Part shown: one piece after another, positions 11,765 through 22,834 of the stretch | How positions within the stretch are numbered: position 1 is the first letter of the stretch | Layout: each line of letters begins with the position of its first letter | From: Pratylenchus scribneri | Lineage: Eukaryota > Nematoda > Chromadorea > Rhabditida > Pratylenchidae | Direction of reading: 5' to 3' | DNA: 64,000 bases | Assembly (NCBI GenBank): GCA_030063045.1 | Contig: JAQSEB010000059.1 | Span: forward strand, 372,001 to 436,000 | Position numbers and translations under genes: made by a program | Notes under the pieces: model-generated | What the model was told of the DNA's origin: nothing | Seen by the model: the letters and a program-made list of their open reading frames with translations, nothing else | The model's database searches: none

Positions 11765-12370
11765 TTTTTCTGTTAGTATTTTAGTTATGAATTTTTAAAA
11801 ATTTTTCAAAAAATAGCAATAAAGGGCAAAATTTTCAAAAATCAATTTTTCAAAATCGGCCTGAGTTTTCATCCTGAAAATTTTTGATAAAATATTTATA
11901 ATTATAAACTAAAAAATATCAAAAATTCAAAGGGGAATGTTCAGCCGTTTTTTAGTTATAAATTTTTAAAAATTTCAAAAAATAGCAATAAAAGGGAAAA
12001 TTTCAACAATGAATTTTTCAAAAACGGCCTGAGTTTTCATCCTGAAAATTTTTGATAAAATATTTATAATTATAAGCTATAAAATATCAAAAATTCAAAT
12101 GGGAATGTTCAGCCGTTTTTAAGTTAGGAATTTTTAAAAAATTTCAAAAATAGCAATAAAGGGCAAAATTTTCAAAAATCAATTTTTCAAAATCGGCCTG
12201 AGTTTTCTTCCTGAAAATTTTTGATAAAATATTTATAATTATAAGCTAAAAAATATCAAAAATTCATAGGGGAATGTTCAGCCGTTTTTTAGGTATGAAT
12301 TTTTAAAAAATTTTAAAAATAACAAAGAAAAATTTCAAAAATTAATATTTCAAAAACCGCCCGTTAGATA
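11765..12370. repeat. 168-bp tandem repeat, about 3.5 copies
   Basis: The marker GGGAATGTTCAGCCG recurs at 11933, 12101 and 12270, a period of 168-169 bp. Each unit also carries TCGGCCTGAGTTTTCWTCCT and AAATATTTATAATTATAA. The last copy decays near 12370 and the first is partial. Confidence 0.9.
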
Positions 12371-12631
12371 AGTCTGAAAATTTTTGAATTTGATGCGGAA
12401 TAATGTTTTATGATACCAAAAATAGAATTACAATCGATTGGAGACGTGAATTAATGTTATGGGCCAAATAACTGCCTCAAATAATGGCCCTTTGGCCATA
12501 AGTGAATATCCTTTCTAGTAATAGGATTCTGTCATTAAGAATTCATTCGATGTGGACCAATAGAATAATTGGCCAAAGGGTTTGCAAATGCAAAATTTAA
12601 AAAAAAAACAGAACAGTAAATGAAAAAATCA

Positions 12632-12722
12632 TCTGCTCCCACTGGGAATCGAACCAGCGACCCTCGTAACACAAACCCAACAACGCTACCTCTATGCTAT
12701 AGATTCTATTGACACAGGAGCA
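12632..12722 (-). other. tRNA-like sequence, probably not functional
   Basis: On the minus strand the ends GCTCCTG and TGGGAGC can pair as a 7-bp acceptor-like stem including two G-T wobbles. TAGCATAGAGGTAGCG resembles a D arm and CTGGTTCGATTCCCAG a T arm with an oversized loop. The span is about 88 bases with about 10 extra bases before the D arm, so I do not call it a working tRNA. Confidence 0.4.
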
Positions 12723-13354
12723 TATAAAATTAATTAAGGATGAATTTCCTTCATTTGTTTCCTTCACATTTCCAAAGTTTTATTCGATTCGAAAACTAGT
12801 TCGAAGAATGCCTTGAATTTTCAAAAATTTTTTTAACCTTAATATTTATAATATAATCTCGAAAGATTCTTCAATACATCTGTCTTTCTGATTTTCTAAT
12901 TTCTATCATTTTACATTTACAATTCGGTTCTGATTTGATGCAAAAAAATTACGATAGACAAAGTGGCTGTGCTAAAACTAAAACCTAAATCCAAAAGAGA
13001 AAAGGCTTGAGGAGGGGAGGATATTTTGTTGGCACTGGCGCCAAAATAAATATTTGAATTGTGGCATTTACCAGCAACCTCAACCCGACCAAAAGCCAAA
13101 ACCAACCACCAATATACCTATTTTATTTTCCTTCGCCCTTGCCCCCCATTCTTCATCACACCAATTCGCCCCAAATTTTTCCTCAATTTGCCCGCCTATA
13201 AGTGTGCCCAAACGGCTTGCCCGCCCAATTTGATATGCCAATTCACCTCCTCCTTTTCTATCCAAGTCAATTCTCGATTCATTTTAAACCAATTTTTGAG
13301 TCATTTAATCAAAATCAAATTGTCGAATAATTTTTGCAGGTTTTTATTCTATAA

Positions 13355-15620
13355 ATGAGCGGATCATATTCTTCAATTTCTACTAATACTAAACTCTCGG
13401 AGTTTGGAAATTTCACAATTCATTCGGACGAAAATGGGGAGAATAACAAAAAGCAAAAATTTGCGGAGAAAAACGAAAATGTTGCCGCAATTAATTCAAA
13501 AATGCCACAACAAGAAACATTGGTGAAATTAGTGAAGCCGGCTCCTCTGGTAAATTTGGATATTTACGGATTTTGGGGATTTTATGATATATTTTTTAGG
13601 GACTCAGTCAATGCGGAAATGTCGAAAACGGCCAAAATGCATCATTGCCACAAATTCCGGCAAAGAAAAGGGCCGAACGATTCGAGATATTTACGGAAGA
13701 AGACAATAATGATGATAAAGGACAAAAGCAAGAAGAGAATTTGGAAGCCAAAAACAAAGAAAATGGCCAACTACAATTTTCACCCGGAAAAGAAAATATT
13801 GCACCAATCGAACCAGCTGCAATTTTGGATGACAGTCAAGCAAACAAAAATTCGCCATTTGAGGAAACCTTTGAGAGTTTTGAGCTCGAAGAAAATGACT
13901 TTGAGAGCGATGAGAATTCGCCAACCGAATATTTAACGGCCAAAAGTTCGCTCATTTTGTTGTCCACAAAGCCGAAACCGCAGGAAAAAAATCCAATGGT
14001 AAATTTTGTGATTAATATGAAATATTATTTCAATTTATTTAAGTACATTTGCTATGATAAGGACATTTACAATTGGATGATCTACCGGGAACGAACGCTG
14101 CGACCGAAAATTGGTTATATGGCCAAGGTATAATTGATTGATTCTTTCAAAAATAATAATAAATTATCCAAAAAACCTTAATAAGTTTTATCGATTTTTC
14201 TATTCAAAAAATTTTTTTAGCAAAGTGAAATCAGTGAAGAAATGCGCAAAGTGTTGATCGATTGGTTCGTGGATGTTGCAGGTACTCTCAAAAATGCATA
14301 AAAACTCTAAATTTTTCTGCCAATTTAAAGAAGAATTCGTACTTTGTCGGTCCTCCTTCTTCCTCGCTGTCTTCATCACCGATCGGGCCCTGTCCAAAAT
14401 TGATTGTCCCAGGGATAAACTCCAACTGTTGGGTGCGACCGCAATTTTGATTGCCACAAAAATCCAGGAAATTTTCCCTCCTCAAATCAAGGACATTGTT
14501 TATGTGACCGACGACAGCTATACGGAAAATCAGGTATAATTAAAATAAATTATTTAAATATTTTTTTTTTGTATTTTTTTAGGTGCGCAAAATGGAGACA
14601 ATCATCCTGAAGATGGTCGATTTTGAATTAAATATTCCATTGGTGGATTGTTTTGCGGAATATTTCCTCAATTTTACTCCAACAACGCAGCCACTTTCCC
14701 CAATGGCTCGTCATCTTATATGGTAATAAAAAAAATTGGGTATATTATAATAGTTTAAGGAAGGTTTTTCCTACATTAACAAACCAAATATACCCAAAAT
14801 TGGATAGAGCTGGTCAAGTCGCATTGAATTGTATATAATTTGTTATGGTTTGGTCCACAATTAAAGGGTATTAAACGGTTTAAACCCATTTTGGTTTGGT
14901 CAACAATTAAAGGGTATTAAACGGTTTAAACCCATTTTGGTTTGGTCAACAATTAAAGGGTATTAAACGGTTTAAACCCATTTTGGTTTAATGGTTCAAA
15001 ACTATGTTAGAATTGGTTGAACCCAAAGCTAAAACATTATCAAATGATGCATTGACCAGCAGATCTATCAAATGGGTATAGGGTTTTCGAGGATAAACCA
15101 TTGAATCGTTTAAACCTTTTCGGCAAATTAAATATTTTCGATTAATAGTATAATAATTAATTTTCATTTCCAGGTATTTCCTGGAATTGTCCACACTCGA
15201 ATTCAAATGCATCCGCTTCTTGCCCAGCCATTTGGCCGCAGCCGCCTTCGTTCTGGCCTCCCATTTTCAACATCAATCCAAGGAAGAAGAGGAGGGAGGA
15301 ATTGCAAAAATATGGTCCAAGGAAATTGAGGGAAAGATGGGAATCAAACGGACGAATTTGGCTGAACCCGGTGAATAAATGAGAATTAAAATTGAAAATA
15401 ATTTGGATTATTTTTACAGCCAGAACACTAATTAAACTCCACAAAAATGCACTCCTCCAAAAATCTCAATCCGTTCGAAAGGTAAATAAATTTTCAGATT
15501 TTTAGAATTGAATTTTCCCAAAAATTTCAGAAATATGCCAGCTCTAAACATTGTCGAGTTGCAAACATTTCTATGCCCGAATTTGATGTTTTTGCTAGTC
15601 AATTCGAAAATGATGATTAA
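13355..15620 (+). CDS. cya-1: Cyclin A (mitotic cyclin)
   Basis: Nine exons: 13355-13549, 13600-13998, 14044-14127, 14221-14281, 14331-14533, 14583-14722, 15174-15370, 15420-15481 and 15531-15620; 476 residues. Cyclin A binds and activates CDK1/CDK2 in S phase and mitosis. The cyclin box begins near residue 205. RPKIGYMAKQ, then MRKVLIDWF (the MRAIL hydrophobic-patch position), ITDRALS, and YPP-like FPPQIKDIVYVTDDSYT fit the A type better than the B type. The C-terminal cyclin fold ends with LIKLHKNALL and VRKKYASSKH. Two KEN boxes lie at about residues 118-120 and 129-131; no RxxL destruction box is obvious before the fold. An acceptor TTTTTGCAG lies about 16 bases before the ATG, suggesting a 5' leader splice. 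Intron 6 carries a 46-bp-repeat element. The symbol follows the C. elegans orthologue. Confidence 0.88.
14750..15118 (+). mobile_element. 46-bp-cassette element in cyclin A intron 6 (3 units)
   Basis: The left end contains CCAAATATACCCAAAATTGG. Three copies follow of a 46-bp unit reading GGTTTGGTCAACAATTAAAG then GGTATTAAACGGTTTAAACC then CATTTT. The right end contains GTTAGAATTGGTTGAACCC and GAGGATAAACCATTGAA. Here it is sense relative to the gene. It belongs to the family also seen at 16.9, 20.2, 21.9, 40.5, 44.5, 53.6, 55.9 and 59.9 kb. Confidence 0.85.
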
Positions 15621-15944
15621 AAGAGTGAAGAAAAATGAAGTTTTGGAACCTTTAAACCCTAATTTATTTTTTAACCCTCCTATTTTCTGTATTCCTTCTC
15701 TTCTATTCCCCATTTCATTCCTGCCTGCCTTTCATTCATGTTTCATTCTTAACTCCACTGCCTAAAACCTAAAATAATTCTTTCAAAACACAAATTTTAA
15801 TGTAAATTGTGATTTTTCTTTCCAAATATAAAAATCCTCATTTTTTTTTCAACTCATAAATAAATAAACATAATTTATCCTCAAATAAAAAAAATAAATG
15901 CAAAAATAATTTATGAGTTCGTATATTTTTCCAATAATTCCTCT
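15621..15944. other. Convergent 3' flank between cyclin A and the JAZF1-like gene
   Basis: About 320 AT-rich bases separate two converging stop codons. They include AAATAAATAAACATAA near 15857-15872 and several AATAAA-like signals usable on either strand. No further gene is seen. Confidence 0.6.
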
Positions 15945-18900
15945 TCAATGCGTAAATCCACCAGTTCCTTGCTTCTGTTGTTGTTGGTGCATTCCATATC
16001 CGCCATCTAAAAATAAAAAAAAAAATTAAATATTTTTCCGACTAGTAGGAATTTTTCATTATTAAGGGGGGGGGCGGATTTTATGTTTTGATCATTTTTT
16101 TTCTATTTGGCTTGGCAAATTTGGTGAGAATAGCATAAAAATACTGTTTTTGAGCGTTTATTTCGTGATTTTAACATATTGTTTGATCTATTTACTTATT
16201 TTTGGCATTTTTTCGGTGAAAAAATTCATTAGAAAAATACAAAATAAAAGTCCTCGAAACCCATTTTTTGGCAAATTTCAGGAAATTAAAACCCAAAAAG
16301 GCACTTAATCCGCTCTCTCTATTCATTTACCTTGCTGCTGTATGCCCGGGGAAGTGCCGCCCAATACGGCCTCAACCGTGGCGGGCGATTGTCGTTGGCT
16401 TTGGCTGTGCTGGGATGCTCGAGACAGGGTGTAAAATTGTTGCTGGGATTGTTGCGGTTGCGTTGGTGGCTGATGATGATACATTCGCTGTTGCTGTGGG
16501 CCTTGGATTGGTGCCGTTCGGATGGTTGTGATATATGGAGAATGAGGGGACGGCGGCGGCGGTTGTTGTTGTTGGGATTGATGCTGAAGCGGATAAACTT
16601 GATAATGTTGTTGTTGTTGTGGTGCCATTGTCCCCGTTTGTTGTTGCGGTGGAAATTGTTGCGGACTGCCAACCATTGGGACACCACGAATTGATGAATT
16701 TACGCTCGCTGCTGGTGTTGAACGGGGGGATGATTGATGAATTTGTTGTTGGGGTGGTCCATAGATTTGTTGTGGCTGCTGTTGTTGTTGGATTGGCTCA
16801 ACCGTGTAATGGCTTTGTTGACGATAATACTAAAAATCATTGGAATATTATTTTATTTTGGGAAATATTTAATTATTTAAAATACCGAATGGATTGAACC
16901 GGTTCAATGGTTCATCCTAGAGCCCAAAACTATACCCAATCGAAATCGATTGATCTTGTCAAAACACATCATTTTATGTTTTGGTTTGGGCTTTTTAACC
17001 AATTCTAATTTAGTTTTAAACCATTAAACTAAAATGGTAATTGGTTTAAACCGTTTAATACCCTTTAATTGTTGACCAAACCAAAATGGGTTTAAACCGT
17101 TTAATACCCTTTAATTGTTGACCAAACCAAAATGGGTTTAAACCGTTTAATACCCTTTAATTGTTGATCAAACCATAACAAATTATATACCATCCAGTGC
17201 GTTTTTTGACCTTTGACCAGCTCTATCCAATTTTGGGTGTATTGGGTTTGTGAATTTAGGATAAATCCTCTTTAAACCGGTTTAATTATTTGGTAACTTT
17301 TTTTGTCAATTTGGATATTTTTAGATAAATTAAATAATTTTTAAAAATTACCGGTCTGTTATAATTGTCCTGCTGAATTTGTTGTTGATGTTCATATTCA
17401 ACCACATGTTGCGGTTGCTGTTGAATTCCACCAAAATTTTGTGGCCCTACGACCGGAGAATTTCCCAAATTTTGCTGATGGGTCACATAAATTGTTGTTG
17501 TGCCGCCGCCTCCTGTTGCCGGATTCAATTGTACTTGGGGATATGTGCCATAATTGCCAGCATGACCACCGTAAATTTGTTGTTGCTGCTGCATTTGATC
17601 TGCGGTTGTCTGCCTTTGTTGATGAACAATTTGGCCGGTTGGTTGCTGGTATGGAGCGTAGCGATGATATCGTGCCGATGCCCCCGCCGATGTTCCACTA
17701 AATTTAGGTTGGATAGGATAAAGATTTTATTCAAATTCTTTGAAAATTTTTGGTCCATTTGGGAATTCTTTACTTTTGTAAATCTTAGGTTACAGGTTCG
17801 ATTCCGCTCAAGGGCTAATAATTTTTTCTGGGTTGGTTGTCAATTGTCTTGTTTAAACATTTTTACATTTTATTTTGAAAATTTCTGATCCAAAAGGGGT
17901 CAATTTTGCCAAATTTGGGGGTCTCGGGTTCGAACCCGCTCCGAGGGAAATAATTTTTTTAGACAAGATAGCCACTTTTATGAATTTTTACGTATTCTAG
18001 AGTACATTTTTAAATCATTAAAATTTTTGACACAAATGGCGACCCTTCGAATTTGGAGAATTTAGGTCTTGGGTTCGAATCCACTCAAGGTCCAATAATT
18101 TTTTTCGGACGTGGTTGTCACTTTTAAGTAATTTCATACATTTTTGCAATAAATTTATAGGAGGAATACAATAATTTGACAAAAAAAAAACATTAATAAC
18201 ATACCCTGCTGTTGGTTGCTGTTGGGGTTGAAGGATGGGCGGCTGCTGGTCCATTGTGGTCACATAGTAATGTTGTGGCGGTGTCGATTGTGGCTGTTGA
18301 TTCAATAATTGTGTGGATTGCTGCATTTGTTGTTGTTGTTCCTGTTGTTGTTGGTGTTGATCAGCTAATGAAGAAAGATGCTGCCTTTGCGGTGATGTTT
18401 CCATACTTTGTGGTGGCTGTGAACGAATAATGGTTGTTGTTCCGGTTTGCTGCGACTGCTGTTGATGAATTGGAGAATAGCCAAAAGATTGTTGCTGCGA
18501 TTGCTGAATGCCGACAGTGGATGATGATGATGGAGGCGTAGACGGAGGAATTGGAGCAGAAGGACGAGCAGTTTGATGAGGAATGAACGAAGATTGTTGT
18601 TGATTTCGGGCGGTGAGTGTGGGCGCAACAAAGTTGGATGTTTGAGATTGGAATGCCGTCGATTGCAGTTGTTGGTGAAGTTGGGAGGAGGCCAACTTTG
18701 AAGAAGCGGCGGGCAAAATTGTGATCTAAAAAGGGAAATGGGGAAAATTAATTGTAATTTGTTGGTGAAGGTTTTTGGCTTTCTTATTATTTATGGTTTT
18801 ATAGTTAATTTTAATGGTTTTTATATGTAAAAGGTTTTTGTCGGTTATTTTTAAAGGTAATCTTAAGGTTTTATTTTAATAAAATGAGCTTAAAAATATT

Positions 18901-21900
18901 TACATTTCCAGTTGAAATTGGCCTTTGAGGAGATGATTGTGGCGAATAAATGTGTTGCATTGGTGATGGAGAAGCTAAAAAATACATAATTTTGTTTTAA
19001 GAATAAAAATTTTATAATAAATTAAGGTTTATAATAAAAAAATTTAGGTTTCTTTTTTGGATAATAAAAACTTAAGGTTTTTTGGATAATAAAAACAAGG
19101 TTTTTTGGATAATAAAACTTATTAAGGTTTTTTGGCTTTAATTTTCGACTTACGATATCGTGAAGGCGATGAAATAATAATTTGATGGACTTCTTGTAAA
19201 TGCTAAATATTCCAAGGATTAAAATTGAATGCAAATTTAAATCCAATACCTTATTGTAATTTGCGAATGCTTTAATCCCTTTATATTCCTTGTTGCATTG
19301 TTGACATTTGTATTTCTCGGTCGACCTGGAGAATTTTTTTTTTCAAATTTTAGTACAACCAAAAAATATTAAACCGTGATGAAGATGTGCTGCTACTTTC
19401 AACTGCTGATTCCGGTTTTACTGACAGAGATTGTCTGTCTGGCAATTGTCTGCTGAGAATGCCCTCTTCCGATGCGCTCAATTTTGTTCCAATTTGGGTG
19501 CCATCCAACGATGTGTTGTGCGCCGAACGCAGATGATGCCTCAAAATTTGAATATCGTTAAAGTTAAAATATTTAAAAAAAACCTTAATCCTTGTTGATT
19601 TTTATATGTTTTCGTGCATCCTTCGCTAGTACATCGGAACTTTTTATCCTCTTGGACAGTTGCCTAAAATGCAATTATTATCGATTTTATTATATATTAT
19701 TGAGGTCAAATTAAACCAAAAACACCTAAAACCTACGAGAGGAAAAATTTTAGGATTAATTTTAAGGTTTTTTGGAGGATTAATCTCAAGGTTTAAATTA
19801 AGGTTTTGATTTTTCTCCCTTGAGATTTTGAGCTGAATTCCAATTACTTACCGCTGGCTGTTGGTCGCCATTGCCCGCCAAATCATTTGTTAAACTATCT
19901 GAAAATCAAATAATAAAATTATTTCAATTTTAATATAAAAAAACCCAAACCATTTGTTGATGTGGAAATTTGACGAATTCTCGATTGATTCTCAACAAGT
20001 TTTTGACTAATTGTTTTGATTGGCTGTGGACGTCCCATTGTCGTATAATCGGATGAGCCAACAGCAGCGGTGGTTCCCATTCCCATCCCAAAATCGGTCA
20101 AGGCGTCTTTAAAAAATAAAGATTTTTAATGGATAACATAGAATTTTAGGAAAAAAAAACACAGAAAATGGCCTTAAAAATATCAGATTGGATAGAGGTG
20201 GTAAAGATGCATTGAATGGTATATAATTTGTTATGGTTTGGTCAACAATTAAAGGGTATTAAACCGTTTAAACCCATTTTAGTTAGGTCAATAATTAAAG
20301 GGTATTAAACTGTTTAAACCCATTTTGGTTTGGTCAACTATTAAAGGGTATTAAACGGTTTAAACCCATTTAGGTTTGGTCAACAATTAAAAGGAATTAA
20401 ACGGTTTAAACCCATTTTGGTTTGGTCAACAATTAAAGGGTATTAAACGGTTTAAAACCAATTTTGGTTTAATTAATGGTTCAAAAATAAGTTAGAATTG
20501 GTAAACCTAAAGCCAAAATATATGCATCTTTATGAGATCTATCCAATGAGTTAAGGTTTTTGATCTAGGATAAACCATTAAACAATCTTTTCGGAACTTT
20601 CTAATAATTTTTTCGCCATTTTCAGTTTTTTCCCCAAATTAATTTCCCATTATTTTAATTAAACCTGGTTGGGTTTGCATCGGAATAATTTGTTGTTTCG
20701 GTTTGTAATGGCAAAACTTGAGAGTTCTGGGTTTGGGCGGTGGAATTGGCTGCACTTTGTGGCCTTTTGGGAATGGCTTCATTTTGCAAATCAGCGACAG
20801 CGGGACTGGTTGACTGATCAGCGTGGCATATGCCTTTTCATATTGCTCCGGGTCATTGGCAAATTTCTCCTTCAGCTGTTTCCGTTCCGCGGTTTTGATG
20901 GCTTCAATCAAGGCTTAAAAAATAAGAAATAATTATTTGACATTATTTAAATGCTAACAAGGGAATGCTTTTAGTTGACCACGAGCTTTAGGTTTGATTT
21001 AGGTCTTATTTTGTGTAAAATATATGGGTTTATGTTGAAAATTTTAATTTTAGCTGCTAAATGAGCCAACCCGGCCAGATATGGCCATAAAACCGGATTT
21101 TTCGGCTAATTTGGCCATAGTTCATATCTCCTTTTAAAATTGGCCTAAAATTATGATATAAACGTCATTATGTAGAGAATTTAATGGGCTGCAATATTCG
21201 TATATGTTTCCTAGGCCTACAAATTTTTTGAAATTTTTTACCGAATTTTTTCCAAATATGGCCAATTTGGCCACTTTTCAATGGGCCATAACTCGGATAG
21301 AAAGCAAAATTAGGTCATAGTCCAATTATGTTTTTTGATCACTATATCATAAAGAATTATTATGCAAATTTTCAGATTTTTTCGTTAACTTGAAATTTTT
21401 TGCGAATTCACAATGCTAGGCCTAGGATGGGCAAAATACAAGGAATTTTCAAGTTAACGAAAAAATCTGAAAATTTGCATAATAATTCTTTATGATATAG
21501 TGATCAAAAAACATAATTGGACTATGACCTAATTTTGCTTTCTATCCGAGTTATGGCCCATTGAAAAGTGGCCAAATTGGCCATATTTGGAAAAAAATCT
21601 ATAAAAAATTTCAAAAAAATTTTAGGCCTAGGAAACATTTACCAATATTATAGCCCGTTAAATTCTCTACAAAATAACGTTTAAATCATAATTCTAGGCC
21701 AACCCTAAAGGGAGATATGAACTATGGCCAAATTAGCCGAAAAATCCGGTTTTATGGCCATATCTGGCCGGGTTGGCTCATTTAGCAGCTAAAATTAAAA
21801 TTTTCAACATAAACCCATATATTTTACACAAAATAAGACCTAAATCAAACCTAAAGCTCGTGGTCAACTAAAAGCATTCCCTTGTAAGCTGAATAAAGCA

Positions 21901-22389
21901 GTTCAGCGGTTTATACTAAACCCATAAATCTTATACCCAATGAATAGATCTAATCAATATGCATCATTTGATTTGTTTTGGCTTTGGGTTTAACCAATTC
22001 TAACTTAGTTTTGAACCATTAAACCAAAATTGGTAATTGGTTTAAACCGTTTAATACCCTTTAATTGTTGACCGAACCAAAATGGGTTTAAACCGTTTAA
22101 TACCCTTTAATTGTTGACCAAACCATAACAAATTTTATACCATTCAATGCGTCTTGACCAGCTCTATTCAATTTTGGGTATATTTGTTTTGTGAACTTAG
22201 AACAAACCTCCGAACCGTTAGTTAATAAATATTGTAAATATTATTACGGATATGTTCCTCCTCGATGTGATGAATCAGCTCCGGCAAAGTTCGATAATAA
22301 AGTCCACATTTCTCCATTGGGTGACCAGCAGGAGCCATTCGTCCATCAACAATTTTTGGAAATGTACAACAATTATTTTGGAGCATCAT
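15945..22389 (-). CDS. JAZF1-like C2H2 zinc-finger protein with long Gln-rich tail
   Basis: Thirteen exons in transcript order: 22389-22248, 20913-20665, 20106-19951, 19898-19852, 19663-19584, 19539-19375, 19325-19250, 19202-19154, 18974-18904, 18725-18205, 17697-17352, 16829-16331, 16006-15945; 820 residues in one frame. JAZF1 in animals is a transcriptional cofactor linked to the NuA4/TIP60 complex. The N-terminal half finger (CGLYYRTLPELIHHIEEEHI, residues about 28-47) matches JAZF1 well. Finger 2 is CTSEGC...GLRHHLRSAH (CX4CX12HX4H). Finger 3 starts KYKCQQC but has 15 rather than 12 residues before its first His. From about residue 346 the tail is dominated by Gln, Pro, Ser, Thr and His. 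The acceptor CCATGATG context after TTTTAAG suggests trans-splicing next to the start. Four introns carry repeats, including a foldback palindrome. Confidence 0.75.
16903..17275 (-). mobile_element. 46-bp-cassette element (3 units), JAZF1-like intron 11
   Basis: The family lies in the minus orientation: plus-strand TTTAAACCGTTTAATACCC and TTTAATTGTTGACCAAACC repeat with 46-bp period near 17040-17175. The flanks match the conserved ends (GACCAGCTCTATCCAATTTTGG near 17216-17237). It is sense relative to the host gene. Confidence 0.85.
17780..18130 (+). repeat. B-box repeats, three tandem units, JAZF1-like intron 10
   Basis: Three units of about 135-150 bp carry GGTTCGATTCC (17795), GGTTCGAACCC (17927) and GGTTCGAATCC (18072). 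Each is followed by AATAATTTTTT. The core matches the pol III B-box consensus GGTTCGANNCC on the plus strand, antisense to the gene. Confidence 0.8.
20175..20600 (+). mobile_element. 46-bp-cassette element (5 units), JAZF1-like intron 2
   Basis: Five 46-bp units span about 20236-20465, with the conserved left end (GATAGAGGTGGTAAAGATGC) and right end (CTAGGATAAACCATTAAAC). It is antisense to the host gene. Confidence 0.85.
20953..21889. mobile_element. Foldback (inverted-repeat) element, nearly 1 kb, JAZF1-like intron 1
   Basis: The left arm (about 20953-21392) and right arm (about 21443-21889) are inverted copies of each other, roughly 90% identical by eye, with a spacer of about 50 bp holding CCTAGG palindromes. 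The outer ends read ACAAGGGAATGCTTTTAGTT and its complement. AGCCAACCCGGCCAGATATG occurs in both arms. No protein is encoded. The structure resembles a foldback transposon or long-hairpin element. Confidence 0.9.
21893..22210 (-). mobile_element. 46-bp-cassette element (2 units), JAZF1-like intron 1
   Basis: It directly abuts the foldback element. Two units span about 22030-22130, with the conserved ends present. It is sense relative to the host gene. Confidence 0.8.
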
Positions 22390-22834
22390 GGCTTAAAATA
22401 AAAACTTTATTTTAAAATTTAGTAAAAATCAGAGGCTAAACTTTGCATTTGCAGCCTAGCACTTAAAGTTTAGACTAGGGCTATTAAGGTTTTCAAAGAT
22501 TTATCAAAAATTTACTAAAATTTCGAGTAAAGGGCAGTCCCCCTTACTTTTGCAAATTACGCATTTATATTTCCTGGATAAGTTCTCAAAATTTGATAGG
22601 AATGAATGCAAAAATTATGATAAATAATAGTGAAAATTTACACAAAATTGGATCATCTTCAATTAAAATTTTTCAACATTTTATTCCAATAAAATATCAA
22701 AATGATGAAAACAAAATTGTGTGTGTTTAATTTGTGCCAAATAATATAGATTGAGATGCATTCATCAAATAAATGGATGATTGGTTTTGGGTTGATCAAC
22801 GGAATAACTTGACCGGCATATAACCCGCGCGAAT
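22390..22834. other. Spacer between SUB1 and the JAZF1-like gene
   Basis: About 445 AT-rich bases lie between two minus-strand genes. On the minus strand near 22578-22540 a short open stretch reads SRKYKCVICKSKG, resembling the start of the third JAZF1-like finger (see findings). No complete gene is seen. Confidence 0.5.

Larger units (their letters stand above)
939..13354. other. Gene-poor region with low-complexity and dispersed repeats
   Basis: No convincing gene is seen across about 12.4 kb. Long stretches are polypurine on one strand (for example 1100-2000, 2500-2660 and 4150-4500) or polypyrimidine (for example 2750-3250). This leaves long chance reading frames on both strands with low-complexity translations. 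Listed separately within it are palindromic MITE-like repeats, tRNA-like fragments, G/C homopolymers, an 86-88 bp duplicated block and a 168-bp tandem repeat. It includes the upstream regions of the 645-938 gene and of cyclin A. Confidence 0.6.

Noticed and set aside
12632..12722. A functional tRNA gene
   Set aside because: About 88 bases with extra bases before the D arm and a defective T stem; no credible cloverleaf.
16319..16897. Plus-strand reading frames of 120 codons opposite the Gln-rich exon
   Set aside because: They are antisense shadows of CAA/CAG repeats; the minus strand joins in phase to the JAZF1-like gene.
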